Shown in pieces: positions 43,991 to 56,075 of a stretch of DNA of 64,000 bases. The position numbers and the translations under genes were made by a program. The stretch is taken from the NCBI GenBank assembly GCA_033060915.1, contig CM065394.1, positions 28,611,001 to 28,675,000 on the forward strand, read 5' to 3'. The notes under the pieces were generated by a model. It was not told the origin of the DNA and did no database searches. It saw only the letters and a program-made list of their open reading frames with translations. This DNA is from Euryodendron excelsum. Taxonomy: Eukaryota > Streptophyta > Magnoliopsida > Ericales > Pentaphylacaceae. Within the stretch, counting starts at the first letter, position 1, and every line of letters begins with the position of its first letter.

Positions 43991-46527
43991 GCTTTTATTT
44001 ATTTATTTATTTTATTTGGAAGACAATAACAAAAAAGCATTCATATAAACTGAGCAAATAAATACAATTAAATGTACTAACTGCGACAATCGAAACATCT
44101 AAAACAAAAGTAACTACAACTCAAAATTTTCCAAGAACCAAAGAACATGCAGCTGGCTCGCGTCTAGCAAAATTGGTATCGCGTGTACACATTCGGCTTC
44201 ATTCCAGCATTTCAATTGATTACGTGATACTCCAAATGATCCTATTCACTTTTACGGTGAAATTCCTCTTGCAATTTCAACTGTAACCACGAATGCAAGT
44301 AATCAATATAATATCAACAATAATTGATGTTGGAAAAAAGCTAGAATTTCCAAGAAAGCTTGAAAAGAGTTAATACCGATGGAAAAATTCCTTATAAACT
44401 ATGAAGTATGAACATATAATACAAATGGAAAAATAAACCTTGAACTCACAACCTTGACTAAAAATAAGAACATACTTGCTGTTACCTTCCCTTCAACATG
44501 CATGCCTATCAAATGCAACTTCACCCACATTCCAAAACCCCATCTCTTCCTTAGTTTCACAAGTATTGCTTTCATATCATCTGTAGTACAAAATTTCATT
44601 AATTCCCAATGAATTTCAAATTTTCTTTGGCTAAGAAACAGATATATTATGACTAGAAATAGTCCATCATTGACTTGGGTCAACCATGAGTGGGATAGGA
44701 TCACATACCAAGAGTAATCGTAAATGGATTGATGAAGAACCCTCATTTTTGTGACATAGATAGTGATCTTCCCATATGCAAATACTAAACCTCTACCTCT
44801 GCTTCCTTCTGTGTACATACTAAAATATTTTTAGACTCCTGACAGGTTAACAATCAGAACTCAACCAACAGACCAAGGTCACAAGTTCATTTTTAAACAC
44901 ACCCATTACAAGGGATCACAACTTTGGACCAGACAAATGCATCAAAGAAACAGTTAATGGTATTAGGAGAGTAGATTCATACCACATTCTATGGTTTGTA
45001 CTTCTGCAAGAACTAAGCTTTGACAGGGAAAAGAATTTTCCGTGAATCAATCTGCTCCGTGAATCAACCGCATGGTTTAACTATTGCACAGTTTCAGAAT
45101 CAGAAAACACCTGTAGAAAAGCAAAAGGAAATTAAATGTTCATACCTATGCCAAGCAACAAAGGCTTTCAGCTTTCCATATGGACACATGGTATGAATGA
45201 CATTGTCTTTAAGACTAGATTTTTTTATGACGTCACTGTTGTGTCGAAGCACACTAAGGTCTGTTATTTCTCCTCCCAAATCACTAAGGTCAGTTGGTTC
45301 TATCCATTCACCGGTCTATAATTTGTTTCGTGTTGTACTAGTTCGTAGATATAAATATAATGGCCTACTCCTTTGTGTGTATGTGTTTTATATATTTGTA
45401 TATAAAACATATTAATTTCGTCACAGAAACATTTTGCGAAGAACTTTGCTACCTTTAGCGACAATTTAACTCACCTCTAAAAATGATTTCTGTTGCATCT
45501 CAGGTGCTCTATTTATATAGTTGTACTGCGTCTCTATATTAGTGACACGTGGCCAAGGGTTATGTGCTCAAAATTCTCTTTGCCATGTCAAGTTTGAGGC
45601 GAAGGGTTCACTTCATGGTTCATAACTCAAGTAAGTCCAGGAATGAATCGTCAATACCCCTGCCTCAATGATCCTTCACTCTTCAGCCACCATTCCATGC
45701 AAAACCTCCGTCCCAGACTATACCATGGCTTGGCTCGTGAAGACCTTGCCATGGTTCATATCTTTGGAGCTTTGATTCGAACGCTCAAGACCTGCCAAGT
45801 GGCTTGGGCGTTCTGATGTTCTTCTCTGGGGTGCCAGGCTCTGGGTCGGATCATACTGAGTCGAACTTAGACCCATCCATTTATTAAAACAACCATCTAA
45901 GATTCTAAGATACATTGAGCAGAGAGTAATGGTTTGGAGATTACACGTACACCACGCCTTGCTTTGTATCTTTGAATACTGCCAAAGATATATTTCTTCT
46001 ATTAACATTCATATTCTTTAGAAATCATGTATAAACATTATATTGCACATAATAACACCAACACATTCAATATTACTAGGAGTTACTCTTAGTTGGTCGA
46101 GTGATTGTACTTTTACATTGGTCAACTCAAGTTCAATTATTAAAATCAGGCCACGAGGAACCTAATCTTAGTGTGAGTGGTCTGTGTTTAACTGAACTAA
46201 AGAAAGAATTAGTCAAAATACACCTAAACTGGCCTAAACATCTTGACCACAATACCAAGAAAAAAAAAAAAAAAAGGTTCCAGTCCATGCATGACCATTG
46301 GCCCCTCTGGGGTGCCTACACAAAACTCTTATTCTTTTCTCTTGCACTTTGTTTATATTTTCTTAAAAAATTGTATTCGTATGAAGTTTTTAACTAGAAA
46401 ACTTCATTAACATGATGTGATAGTAGTATTTTTAAAATTTCGAGCAAAAATTATGGGTGTTTTAATTTGAAATGAAAGGACTATAAACTACTACATCATT
46501 ATGCACAAAAATTTTATTTCTGTTCTT
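43991..46527. other. no gene recognised
   Basis: Frames at 44399-44818 (-) and 45136-45321 (+) are open but match no known family. A tRNA-like start near 46085 followed by an A-run at 46259 might be another SINE; this is unsupported by any target duplication. Confidence 0.35.
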
Positions 46528-46530
46528 TTA

Positions 46531-48392
46531 GTGCATCTCTAACCCATAACTTTCAAATTTATCTTCATTTTGGCATTTCTTCATTTGAAGTTCATGTGTC
46601 TCACTTTTTCACATTGGTACTCCAACCCTCCCAACCTTCATCTTCATTTTCATTATTCATTCTTCAAATCACAATTTTTTTTTATAAAAAAATTTAAAAA
46701 TCAACAAATGGAGTATCAGCAAATTTAACTGACAAATATGTAAGAATTGGTGAGTCCACTGCAACTCTTTGTATGAAGAGGTTTTGTCATGCAATTGTAG
46801 AGGTCTTTGGGAAGGTATACCTAAGATCGCCTAATGTTAATGATGTTGCAAGACTATTGTCCGAAGGGGAAGAACATGGCTTTTCAGGAATGTTGGTGAG
46901 TCTTGACTACATCCATTGGGTATGGAAAAATTGTCCAATAGCTTGGGCTGGACAATACTCAGGTCGTCGTGGACACCCAACTATCATTCTCAAGGTAGTA
47001 ACATTTTATGACCATTGGATATGGCATGCATACTTTGGACTACCCAGGCTCTAATAATGACATTAATGTCTTATAGTCATCCAATTTATTTGCAAACCTC
47101 GCTCAAGGTATAGCTCCTACTGCTCATTATACCATCCATGGCACTGAGTATAATGCAAGAAAAAAAAAAATGAAAAGAAAGCATAGGGTTTAGGTGGGTA
47201 GCCCAGCAAATAGACATCCACAGGAATTTGCTTATTGACTCCCCGATAAGAATCGGTACTGAATGAACATCCCTCCTATAATAGTAAAGAGTCATTATTT
47301 GTCTGATAGTATATATCCTAAGTGGTCAACTCTTGTCCACACCATCTCAAAATCCTAAGGTATCAAGAAGCAATATTTTGCAATGATACAAGAAGCATGC
47401 CGAAAAGATGTGGAACGGGTATTTGGCGTTCTCCAATCATGATTTGCCATTGTCAGGGGACCAACACGTTTTTGGAAAAAACATGTACTTCATGATGTTA
47501 TATTGGTATGCATTATAATGCACAATATGAATGTCGATGATAAATGTGATAGTTATGGGAGTGTCGTTGATTCTAATTCTATTCTGGTCGAAAAAGTTAA
47601 TATGGTAGTAGATAACACAAAACAATTTCAACACTTCTTGCTCGGCATAAACAAATAAAAAATAAAAAAGCTAATTATGCACTTTGAACTACATTGGTTG
47701 AGCATTTATAGAAAAGATACGTACTTGTTTCATGTGACGCTTCATCAAAGATTAGTAAATGATCCAAAAAGTTCATTTTCACTGTAATCTTTTTGTTATT
47801 ATTAAAGTTAAAATTTATTTTTTGTTTTTAATGAATGTCGTAACTTTAATTGTAATTGGAATTTAGTGGAGATAGATTAATTAATTGTTAAATTTGTACA
47901 AAAATATTCAAAATAAAAAGGTGGAGTAGTAAGATTAAAAAGAAAAGGAATTTATTGATTCCATATCTTAAAATAATTTTAATATAAATAAATAATCAGT
48001 AAAATAAAAATATTTTATTAATTTCATATATAAATAATAATTTCAAGATTAATAAAAGCAAGTGAGATAAAAATTATTTATTTATTCCACATATAAAAAA
48101 ATCTCAAATTAAATAAACAATCAAAAAATTTAAAAAATTAATGAATTAATTTAAAAATTATATTAATTTTTTTATCAAAATAGTATTTAAATAGTTAATA
48201 TTGCATTAATAATGAATTATTTAGGATTAAAATAATGATTAGTGTAAAATTTTTACATAAATAGCACTTGGTTCCACATGAATAGTGTTATGAGTCATTT
48301 CTTTAAATTTTTTAAGAAATAAATGTGGAATAAAGTGCAAAATTTGAAACTCATTTTTAAATTTAAAAATTTAAAGGTGGGTTGAAAATGCT
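46531..48392 (+). mobile_element. PIF/Harbinger element, 1.86 kb
   Basis: Inverted ends GTGCATCTCTAACCC and GGGTTGAAAATGCT, flanked by TTA on both sides (46528-46530 and 48393-48395), the 3-bp target typical of PIF/Harbinger. It contains a broken transposase (46707-47660). The 3' third is AT-rich and non-coding. Its right end lies 221 bp past the stop codon of the LRR gene. Confidence 0.85.
46707..47660 (+). pseudogene. PIF/Harbinger transposase (HARBI1-like), broken
   Basis: The frame opens with TDKYVRIGESTATL and MKRFCHAIVEVFG, then LDYIHWVWKNCP (first catalytic Asp), GQYSGRRGHPTIIL and WIWHAYFGLP. A 1-base insertion near 47046 shifts the frame before NNDIN (second Asp). An insert of about 130 bp (about 47160-47290) separates TIHGTEYNA from SDSIYPKWSTLVHTI. 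A TGA near 47441 replaces the arginine in the VLQSRFAIV block, just after KDVERVFG (third acidic residue), and IIMHNM follows. So all three catalytic positions can be located, but the gene is dead. No companion Myb-like ORF was found. Confidence 0.85.
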
Positions 48393-48616
48393 TTAGACGA
48401 GAGAACTATGGACGGAGGGCAATGAGAGAGAGAGAGAGTTGTTCCTGCCACCGAGTTGTTTTTTGTTTTTTCTCCCTCATCTAATCCAAGAAAAAGAGGA
48501 CAAGAGGAAGACAACAAAATAGAATATAATTCAAGCTATCGAATGAACACATCTGTAGTCCTGGTGACGAAGACCTGTTAGACATTGAGCAATACTTGAA
48601 TTAAAGCTTACATAAT

Positions 48617-51559
48617 TCAAACTATCGAATGGTCCATGGTTTCTGTCTCCATTTTGAAGTGGAAAATGCAAGGAGTAGCCTTAGGAATTTGCTCATCTTG
48701 CGAAGGAACCAGTGCCATGGAGTTCGCCTTCGAGTACTCAACACTCCTCCTCATCTCATCTCCATAGACCCATTTCTCCTCTTCTCTCTTGCGTTCAAGG
48801 CCAGTTTCTGAGCTCGAAATCGAAACCTTCCTCCAACTATACCAGATTCTTAGGATGATATAAAGCAGCACCATACATATAAGTGTGGAAGTGAAAACAA
48901 TGGCCACAATTATCCCAGCAACAGCAGTATTAGAGAGCGGCTTTTTCTCCCCTTCCAAACAGGATGCTAATGGTGGGCCGCATAGCTTGTCATTACCCAA
49001 GAAGGAGCTGAGTGGGAATCCTGAAAAGGTTGAAGGAATTTGGCCTTGGAGATGATTATAGGACAGGTTCAGCATGTGGAGGCTGGTCAGCTTTCCAACT
49101 GAAGGTGGGACATCCCCTTCGAGTTGATTGAAAGAGAGGTTCAATCTCTCCAACTTCGCAAGATTTCCAAGAGAAGAAGGGATTTCCCCTGAAAGGAAAT
49201 TTGTACTCAGGTCTAAGATCACTTGTAATTCAGCAAGCGCTCCTAGTTCTGATGGTATTGAGCCGGTCAAAAAGTTTTCCGACAGCCTCAGCTCATAGAG
49301 CTTCTTGCATTGCTGAATTGTGGAAGGAATGGAGCCAGAAAGGTGGTTTCTTTGCAGGCTAAGAACATTCAAAGAAGTGAGACTTCCAATTTCCAGTGGG
49401 ATTTTACCTGACAGTTTGTTGCTATGGAGAGAGAGCTTAAGCAAGCTTGAACAGTTCCCAAGTTCTGCAGGTACTTTTCCATGGAAATAGTTGGTTGAAA
49501 GATCTAGCTCACCAAGTTCTTGTAAGGCTCCTACCCAAGCAGGAATTGTGCCTGAAAGTTGGTTATTGTTCAGTAGGAGATGACCTAGTCTCCTACATGT
49601 TGAGAGCTCAGCTGCCAAGTCTCCGGTGAAATTGTTGAACGATAAATCAAGAAAATCGAGCTCTGTTAGTTGCCCAAATCCAGAAGGAATGTTACCAGAC
49701 AGAAGATTATGTGCAAGGCGGAGACGGGTCAGATTTTTTGACATGGGTAGTGTAGAAGGAATGGGACCTGAGAAGCTATTGTTTGTTAAGTCAAGTACGG
49801 CCAGCTTATTCGAACCAGAGAGAGGAGAGAGGTTTCCAGTAAACTTGTTGTGAGAAAAGTTAATGATTCTAAGGTTCTTCAGAAGGGAGAGAGTTTCAGG
49901 AACAGGACCTTCAAATGAATTGTTGTAAAGAGTGATGAGGAACAGCTCTGTCAGGAATCTAAATGTCGGTGGCAGTGATCCTGAGAGCTTGTTATCAGCC
50001 AAAACAAGTCTCTGAAGCTTTGTGCAGTAGCCCAGGCTTGGAGGGATTGGACCTGATAAATCATTCTGCCTCAGTTGAAGTAAAACTAGATTCTGAAGCT
50101 TCCCAATTGTTGCAGGAATGGACCCTGTAAATTGATTTCCAAAGAAATCAATCTCTGTAAAGCTAGAGCAGTTTGTTAGCTCCATTGGTATGCTTCCAGA
50201 CATCTGATTATCGTATAGATATAGAACGCTCAGCCTCTGCAGCTTCCCAATTTCAACCGGAAGCCCACCTGTGATCATGTTGTCAAACAGATAAAAGTTT
50301 ATCAAGTTACTCAGGTTTCCAAGTTCGGGTGGTAGAGTTCCGGTAAAGCTGTTGTTGTTGAGTAAGAGATCTGTGAGATTCTCGAGTTTGTCCAGGCCCG
50401 ATGGTAGTTCTCCTTCCAAGTTGTTATCAGAAAGGTCGAGTTCTTGGAGGGACGAACAGTTCAGAAGGTCCGAGGGGAATTTGCCAGAGAGCTTATTTTG
50501 AGCCAGAAAAATTTGCCGGAACTTTGAATTGGCAATGCAGAGGTTGCTTGGAATACTGCCTATCAAAAAATTATCCGACAAAACAAGAACCTCTAGATTC
50601 TTTAACTGGGTATTGAGGAGGCTTATCTTACCTGAGAGGTTATTTTTGGACAAGTCAAGCCTCTCAAGCTGAGCCAATTGGTTAAGCTCTGAAGGGATTT
50701 CACCATTCAATCTATTCCCAAGCAAGTTGAGGTACTTCAATTTGAAGAGACGACCCAACTCAATAGGAATTGATCCTGAAAGGCTGTTGTTGGCTAAGTT
50801 CAAAATTTGCAGCAATTCGAGCCTTCCCATTGAAGCAGGAATTTCTCCTTCAAGCATGTTGTTTGATACTGCAAAGTTTTGAAGCTCTATGCAGCCATTG
50901 ATTTCCTGTGGTATGAGGCCAGCAAGGCTGTTCTTCTGCAAATCAAGAGATTTCAGGCTCTTCAGATTACCAATTTCGACTGGAATACTTCCATTTAATT
51001 GGCAACAAGCTAGACCCAGAACTCGCAACTCTGTCAAATTACCTATGTCTGATGGAACTTGGCCGGTTAACATGTTATTCCCCATTCTGAGAACTTGCAA
51101 TTTCTTCAAAAGACCAATCTCTGCAGGAATTTTACCGGAGACGTAGTTTGAATAAAGCAGCAGCTCCCTTAGATTTTGAAGCTGCCCGAGCTCAGGTGGA
51201 ATCGAGCCAGTGAGGGAATTCATTGACAAATCGAGTATTTGAAGTGAACTAAGGCGGGAGAGCTCAGGAGATATCAGACCTGACACTCCTGAACCAGAAA
51301 GATTCAGACCCGCAACATGGATTCGATCATCTGAACATATCAATCCAGTCCAGGTACACATGTTAGATCCTGGAGACCAGTTTCCAAGAACTCCTTCTGG
51401 ATCAACAAGTTTTGATTTTATTCTCAAGAGCCAGTAGGAATCTGTTGAATTCTCTCCAGGAGTGACACCAAGAACAGCACCAAGTACTGAGAGGAACACT
51501 ATGAAATGAAACATTTGAATGCTACCCATTTCAGAAGTCATGGCCAAGATCAGCCCCAA
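48617..51559 (-). CDS. leucine-rich-repeat receptor-like protein, no kinase domain
   Basis: Single-exon membrane protein of 980 residues, probably a plasma-membrane receptor sensing an extracellular ligand. Order: signal peptide (core FHFIVFLSVLGAVLG; Met-11 would give a more typical start than Met-1); N-cap with paired cysteines (NMCTWTGLIC); about 32 plant-type extracellular LRRs of 24 residues (LxGxIPxELGxL) from about 80 to 855; C-cap (FLGNDKLCGPPLASC); a transmembrane helix near 882-904 followed by RIWYSWRK; and a 74-residue cytoplasmic tail. The ectodomain resembles LRR-XI kinases such as GSO1/2, but the tail has no kinase motifs and none occur before the Harbinger element downstream. 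It could be a genuine RLP needing a co-receptor or a kinase that lost its 3' part. Reading frame intact, many NxS/T sites. Confidence 0.92.
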   Translation of the reverse strand: MGLILAMTSEMGSIQMFHFIVFLSVLGAVLGVTPGENSTDSYWLLRIKSKLVDPEGVLGNWSPGSNMCTWTGLICSDDRIHVAGLNLSGSGVSGLISPELSRLSSLQILDLSMNSLTGSIPPELGQLQNLRELLLYSNYVSGKIPAEIGLLKKLQVLRMGNNMLTGQVPSDIGNLTELRVLGLACCQLNGSIPVEIGNLKSLKSLDLQKNSLAGLIPQEINGCIELQNFAVSNNMLEGEIPASMGRLELLQILNLANNSLSGSIPIELGRLFKLKYLNLLGNRLNGEIPSELNQLAQLERLDLSKNNLSGKISLLNTQLKNLEVLVLSDNFLIGSIPSNLCIANSKFRQIFLAQNKLSGKFPSDLLNCSSLQELDLSDNNLEGELPSGLDKLENLTDLLLNNNSFTGTLPPELGNLSNLINFYLFDNMITGGLPVEIGKLQRLSVLYLYDNQMSGSIPMELTNCSSFTEIDFFGNQFTGSIPATIGKLQNLVLLQLRQNDLSGPIPPSLGYCTKLQRLVLADNKLSGSLPPTFRFLTELFLITLYNNSFEGPVPETLSLLKNLRIINFSHNKFTGNLSPLSGSNKLAVLDLTNNSFSGPIPSTLPMSKNLTRLRLAHNLLSGNIPSGFGQLTELDFLDLSFNNFTGDLAAELSTCRRLGHLLLNNNQLSGTIPAWVGALQELGELDLSTNYFHGKVPAELGNCSSLLKLSLHSNKLSGKIPLEIGSLTSLNVLSLQRNHLSGSIPSTIQQCKKLYELRLSENFLTGSIPSELGALAELQVILDLSTNFLSGEIPSSLGNLAKLERLNLSFNQLEGDVPPSVGKLTSLHMLNLSYNHLQGQIPSTFSGFPLSSFLGNDKLCGPPLASCLEGEKKPLSNTAVAGIIVAIVFTSTLICMVLLYIILRIWYSWRKVSISSSETGLERKREEEKWVYGDEMRRSVEYSKANSMALVPSQDEQIPKATPCIFHFKMETETMDHSIV

Positions 51560-52447
51560 GGCGAAGAACTATTAGATACCCATGTCCAATGACTGAGGTT
51601 CAACATAACCAGGAATCCAGGATGACACTAGGGAATGAGAAATGGAATAGGAATTCAAGGAGGAAATTTGCACGAGGGTTAGACAGTTCTACTGAAGTTA
51701 ACCTAGTATGAGATTGCTATCTCCTTTCACCTGTTTGAGTTCTTGCTAAAAGGTGTGGTATTTTTTTTTTTCTTGTTTTTCTTTTTCAAAGCAATCATAA
51801 AATAGTGTGTTTTAGAAGCATTTGAGATGGGGAAATATATGAAGATAAGATAGTGTGATGGGTATTGCTGAAAACAAGAACAAAAAACCTATGGGAGAGA
51901 CCCACTTGTTCTTGAAACAGAATTCAAAGAGTGGGACTCTCCCTAAGGCTCTACTAGTATAGATAACAGTACTTTCAATCTCTTTGAGAAGAATGTGAAG
52001 ATTCATGGAATCTAGGAGTAGAGATTGGATTGGGTATGACTTTTGAAGGTTTGGTCAAAATTAGCTTTAACAATTGTCAACTAAATAGGTATAAAGCCAT
52101 TATGTTATTGTGATTATAGGCTGCGCCAGAGAAGCATCATGAATGATAGTTTCTTCAACCCATACCATCCACTTTGCATAGTGATTTCTTGATCCAGCTT
52201 ACTATGAGGCTGGAACCACTGAATCAGGAAGAAATAGACAAAGAAAACCTCCAATCACTTGCTGGCTTTCAAGAGGTTTATAATTGCCATTATTAAACTA
52301 AAATAGCAAAGAGCCATATTATTGTGCAATTAAGGGTAAATGATAGGCTTTTCTTTTGAGTTACACTACTGACATATATAAGACGTAGAGCATCAGTTAA
52401 TTATCAGGACTAAACTTCTCTGCATGCCAAATGCTCACTTACTCGTA
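51560..52447. other. 5' flank of the LRR gene
   Basis: The presumed leader and promoter of the minus-strand LRR gene should lie here. I cannot single out a convincing TATA box or start site. There are no other genes. Confidence 0.35.
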
Positions 52448-52808
52448 TGTTATATCGACTTGGGTACGGGCATGTATGTATGTGTGCAAGTGTCGAATTT
52501 ATCTAATTCTTATGTCTAAAGATATGAAGACATGGTAAAATACTTATATTTTCTAATATACTTTTTAATTTTCTAGGATAAAATAGAGTTTACAATATGC
52601 ATAGAGCTTTCATGCATAATATGAGAGCTTTTTGTATATTTATCAGGTAAACTCAAATTACTAAGCATTTTTGTGAGGTGAATATCCAACAATACATGCT
52701 GGATATATATCTATAATCTATACCCATACCCTCACCGACTGTCAAAGTCCAAGTCTTGAGTGTGTCCGACTTGGGTACTTCAAACATTTTACAAGAGTCT
52801 ATGTAACA
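52448..52808. mobile_element. short TIR element, relative of 21976-22308
   Basis: Begins TGTTATATCGACTTGGGTAC and ends AAGAGTCTATGTAACA, which match the ends of the 21976 copy with several changes. It shares GGGTACGGG and CAAGTGTCG words near the left end. No target duplication found. Confidence 0.55.
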
Positions 52809-53306
52809 CGGACTGCTCCACTTAGTCTGTTTTGACATCCTTGCCTCTCGCTATTTTTCTTTTCTTAGTTTTATTATCTTGTTTTGAACAATATGGGTTG
52901 AAAACTCACAAATCAAATCTCCTCTTCCTTAACCAAATCCCAACTACTGTTAAGTTGAATACAAGAAGAAAACAGAGGAGCAAAACAACTCCTATTAGAT
53001 TAATGTCACAGTGGAGACCAACTTGTTCTATCATGCTGAAATCAAGGATAGAACCAAGACCATGTGAGGACCCCCAAGCACATCAGGACAAAGAAGTTTA
53101 CTTCAGAAAGATTATCTTGGATTGAAAAGATGTATATACTTAGCTTCCACTTGGCTTTAAATCATTCAGCTTTGCTTATTTCTTCAGGATTTAAGCAGAG
53201 GCAACCAACGTGGATGGAAATCCAACAAGGTTTGTCCCATCAAAATCCTCAGACAAGGAAGCAAAGAATTTACTTTTCTAGATCATTGCTACCCAAGTGC
53301 TTGGAC

Positions 53307-53351
<45 letters not shown>

Positions 53352-54142
53352 CCCACAAGAAATGTTCAAGATATGCTCAAGAATTCAAGATATGTTCTTT
53401 TCTTTTCTCTTCTGTAATTAACTTAAATTTGCAAAATACTATTTAATCTTCTATTTGTTTCTGCCTTCTAAGTTCTAACTACTGTATATAAAGAAAGCTA
53501 AGTTACAGGAAGTAACATGCCATCATCTTATAAAACTAACGTCGCTCAACCTCCTTAAGACATTCGGATCATTCTCTATAGAATTACTGTCTTCCACCTA
53601 ATCTAAGCTTTTTGTCTAATTTTTCACTTGGAGTACTAGAACAAAAAGGAGGGTAACCAGAATTCCACCAACTCTGGATTTTAATATGAACTGAGGAGAT
53701 GATTGAGATTTAAATATCAAAAGATCAAGAGACAGAAGGGAATTGAATTCAAGGCAAAGCCAAAGGAGAAGGTATATTATTGAAAACAATGATTATACAA
53801 CATAATTATAAATAAGAATGACTTTTGCTAAAAGATATTCCTTCTTTTGGCAGTACAGTAGCATATTATTGATGAAAATAAATTTAAAAAAATACGAAAG
53901 AAATATGTTTCGTTGAACCATCAATAATGACGGGAAATGCTATTTTAATTGTAGCTCTTGCATTATCCATTACATTTTATATTGAACTAGTTACAATGAT
54001 TTTTAACGTTAAACTTGCATTTAATTTTGTTACCGTTTACTACTGATTGATTTATAAGAAGTTGAATTTGGTTTGTAAGCTCTGTTCTAACTCTTGCAGC
54101 TTTGGTAGCCAACTGTTATGAGAAGCCCTTTGTACCTTTAAC
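52809..54142. other. no gene recognised
   Basis: Contains a (CT)19 run (53309-53346) in an open + frame (53064-53417) with no recognisable domain. The rest is AT-rich. Confidence 0.4.
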
Positions 54143-55032
54143 CAGGGCCGGCTCTAGGTCTAGGCGGGCAAGGCGCTCGCCTTAGGCCCTTAATTTTTAA
54201 AGGCCTCTAATTTTTCAAAATTTTATATGTTATGGTATAGGTTCATGTAATTTTTTTTTTTACAAAAAAGCCTCATTTTGGATGAAAAAAAATACTTATT
54301 AGAAAAAGGAGATCCAAAATCAACTACACTTGTAAATGCAAGGGGAAACAATGTCAATTTAGCCAATAAATAAATAGTTTAGTTTTGATGCACTAACAGT
54401 GTAAAATATTTTTACACAAGCAGAGTATTAGAGTACGTTACGTGTCTTTTAAAATTAAAGTACAACATAAAGAAACAATATTTATGTACACATATCGCAT
54501 TCTAGTGCCTACTTGTGTAAAAAAATTCTACACTATCAGTGCATTAAAATTAAACTCATAAATAAATTGAAAGTCTAAATTTTTTTTCAAACCTTACACG
54601 GTATAATTATGTCCCTATATAGTTTCTATAAAATAAAATAAAAAAGTTTCTTAAAAAAATGTCCCAATCTATATGAGAAAAAGACCCTATAAAAAGTAAT
54701 CCCTAAATCAACTACACTAATTAATTTATATGCAAAACCAGTTCAACCCAGGAAAATGAAATATACAAAAAAAAAAATTGTGAATGCTTAAAGTTTTTAA
54801 ATCTTATTTGTTACAATTAAGCTTCTATACAGTTTTTATATCTTTTTTAAAATAAAATATATCTTCCAAAGAAAAAAGGTCTAAGTAGAAGAAGGTCCAA
54901 AATTAGCATACTTGTAAATTGTAGAAGAAAAACACTAATTTTATTAAAAAAAATTATTATAAACTAAAAACAGTAAAAAACCTAATTTAAAGTTGTTTGC
55001 CTTAGGCCTCCAATTGACTTGAGTCGACCCTG
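54143..55032. mobile_element. hAT non-autonomous element, 890 bp
   Basis: Ends CAGGGCCGGCTC and GAGTCGACCCTG, with the exact 8-bp duplication CCTTTAAC (54135-54142 and 55033-55040). The left subterminal part has TAGGCGGGCAAGGCG and GCCTTAGGCCC, as in many plant hAT relics. It has no coding capacity, and another MITE sits inside it. Confidence 0.92.
54376..54556. mobile_element. MITE nested in the hAT element
   Basis: 181 bp with imperfect inverted ends of about 45 bp: AGTTTAGTTTTGATGCACT at the left and, reversed, AGTTTAATTTTAATGCACT at the right, both continuing into AGTGTA and TTTTTACACAAG. The flanks are ATAAATAAA-like on both sides, too simple to define a target duplication. Confidence 0.75.
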
Positions 55033-55040
55033 CCTTTAAC

Positions 55041-56075
55041 ATCTCATGACACTATTGATTATCAAATGATGAATTCAATCCAAATTGAATAGAGAACAAC
55101 CTTGATGTATTGAAAACTTTGATTGATCATCATACCTCAAAGACAAGACTCCTTGAAGATCTTATAGTAGTGTTGAAGCTGAACTTGATCATGGGAAGCC
55201 AGAAGCAAGATTGCTGGGCAAAGTGTCGACACATGAAAATGAAGAGTCGACGCATGAAGACAAAAGCCAAAAATTTGAAGACAAAATAATCAAGTGTCGA
55301 CACATGGAGTTGATGTGTCGACACATGAAGACAATGGATAACATTTGAAAAATGAAGAGCAGATGTGTCGACACATGGAACCAAGTGTTGACACCTGGGA
55401 GATAACGGCTAGTTTTTCTAACGTTATAATGGACTGAACTTGCATTAAATGAGCCACAACAACCTTCAACGGACGAAATCAATACAAGGGTTTATATACA
55501 AGCTTCCAACTGTATTTATACACAAGAGATACAAGAAACACAAGTACCACTGACTGATCAAACTAAAAAATCTGAACATTCTTTTTGTCGTTTTTGTGTA
55601 AGCTTATATTTTTCTATCTACTCTTGATAAAGAGTTTATATTTCGTTTATACATCTTTATACACCTGTAAGTAAGAGTTTGAGAGTTCTCTTGTAGAAGA
55701 AAAATTCTTGTAAGTTTGAATGAATATTGGATAAAACTACTTGATAGCTGAAAAAACTTGAGAAGAAGTTCTTGTGTAAAAGTGAGCTGAGCACTTGGTA
55801 AATCAGCATCTATTTTGTAATTGGAGATTGCATAGTAGAGGAAGACTTCAAGGGGATCTTGGAGTGAGGACGTAGACCACAAATTGTGGTTGAATCTCGA
55901 TAATTCTTAGTGTACTCTCTATTGCTATGTTTTTCATTCATCTTTTGATTACATTGCATTATACATAAATTGATCACTGTTATATTGATTAAATTAATTT
56001 TAATTAATCTTAATTGCCATTAAATTTTTAAAAACCCAATTCACACCTCCTCTTGGGTTCTCTTTTGGGCCAACA
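55041..56075 (+). mobile_element. probable copia-type LTR (solo or 3' part)
   Basis: The right part reads AAAACCCAATTCACACCTCC then TCTTGGGTTC and ends GGGCCAACA at 56075, the usual close of SIRE/Tork-like copia LTRs. The left part (GATTATCAAATGATGAATTC words) also fits such LTRs, but its exact start is not clear and no primer binding site follows. From 55223 to 55395 the palindromic word GTGTCGACACAT occurs four times exactly, with two weaker copies. No gag-pol frames. Confidence 0.5.

Noticed and set aside
46085..46275. SINE-like head followed by an A-run
   Set aside because: The boxes fit poorly and no flanking duplication was found.
49447..51146. Several + strand frames across the LRR gene
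   Set aside because: Shadows of the 980-residue minus-strand LRR frame.
53064..53417. 117-residue + frame containing the CT repeat
   Set aside because: A low-complexity serine/leucine run from the microsatellite; no domain or splice context.
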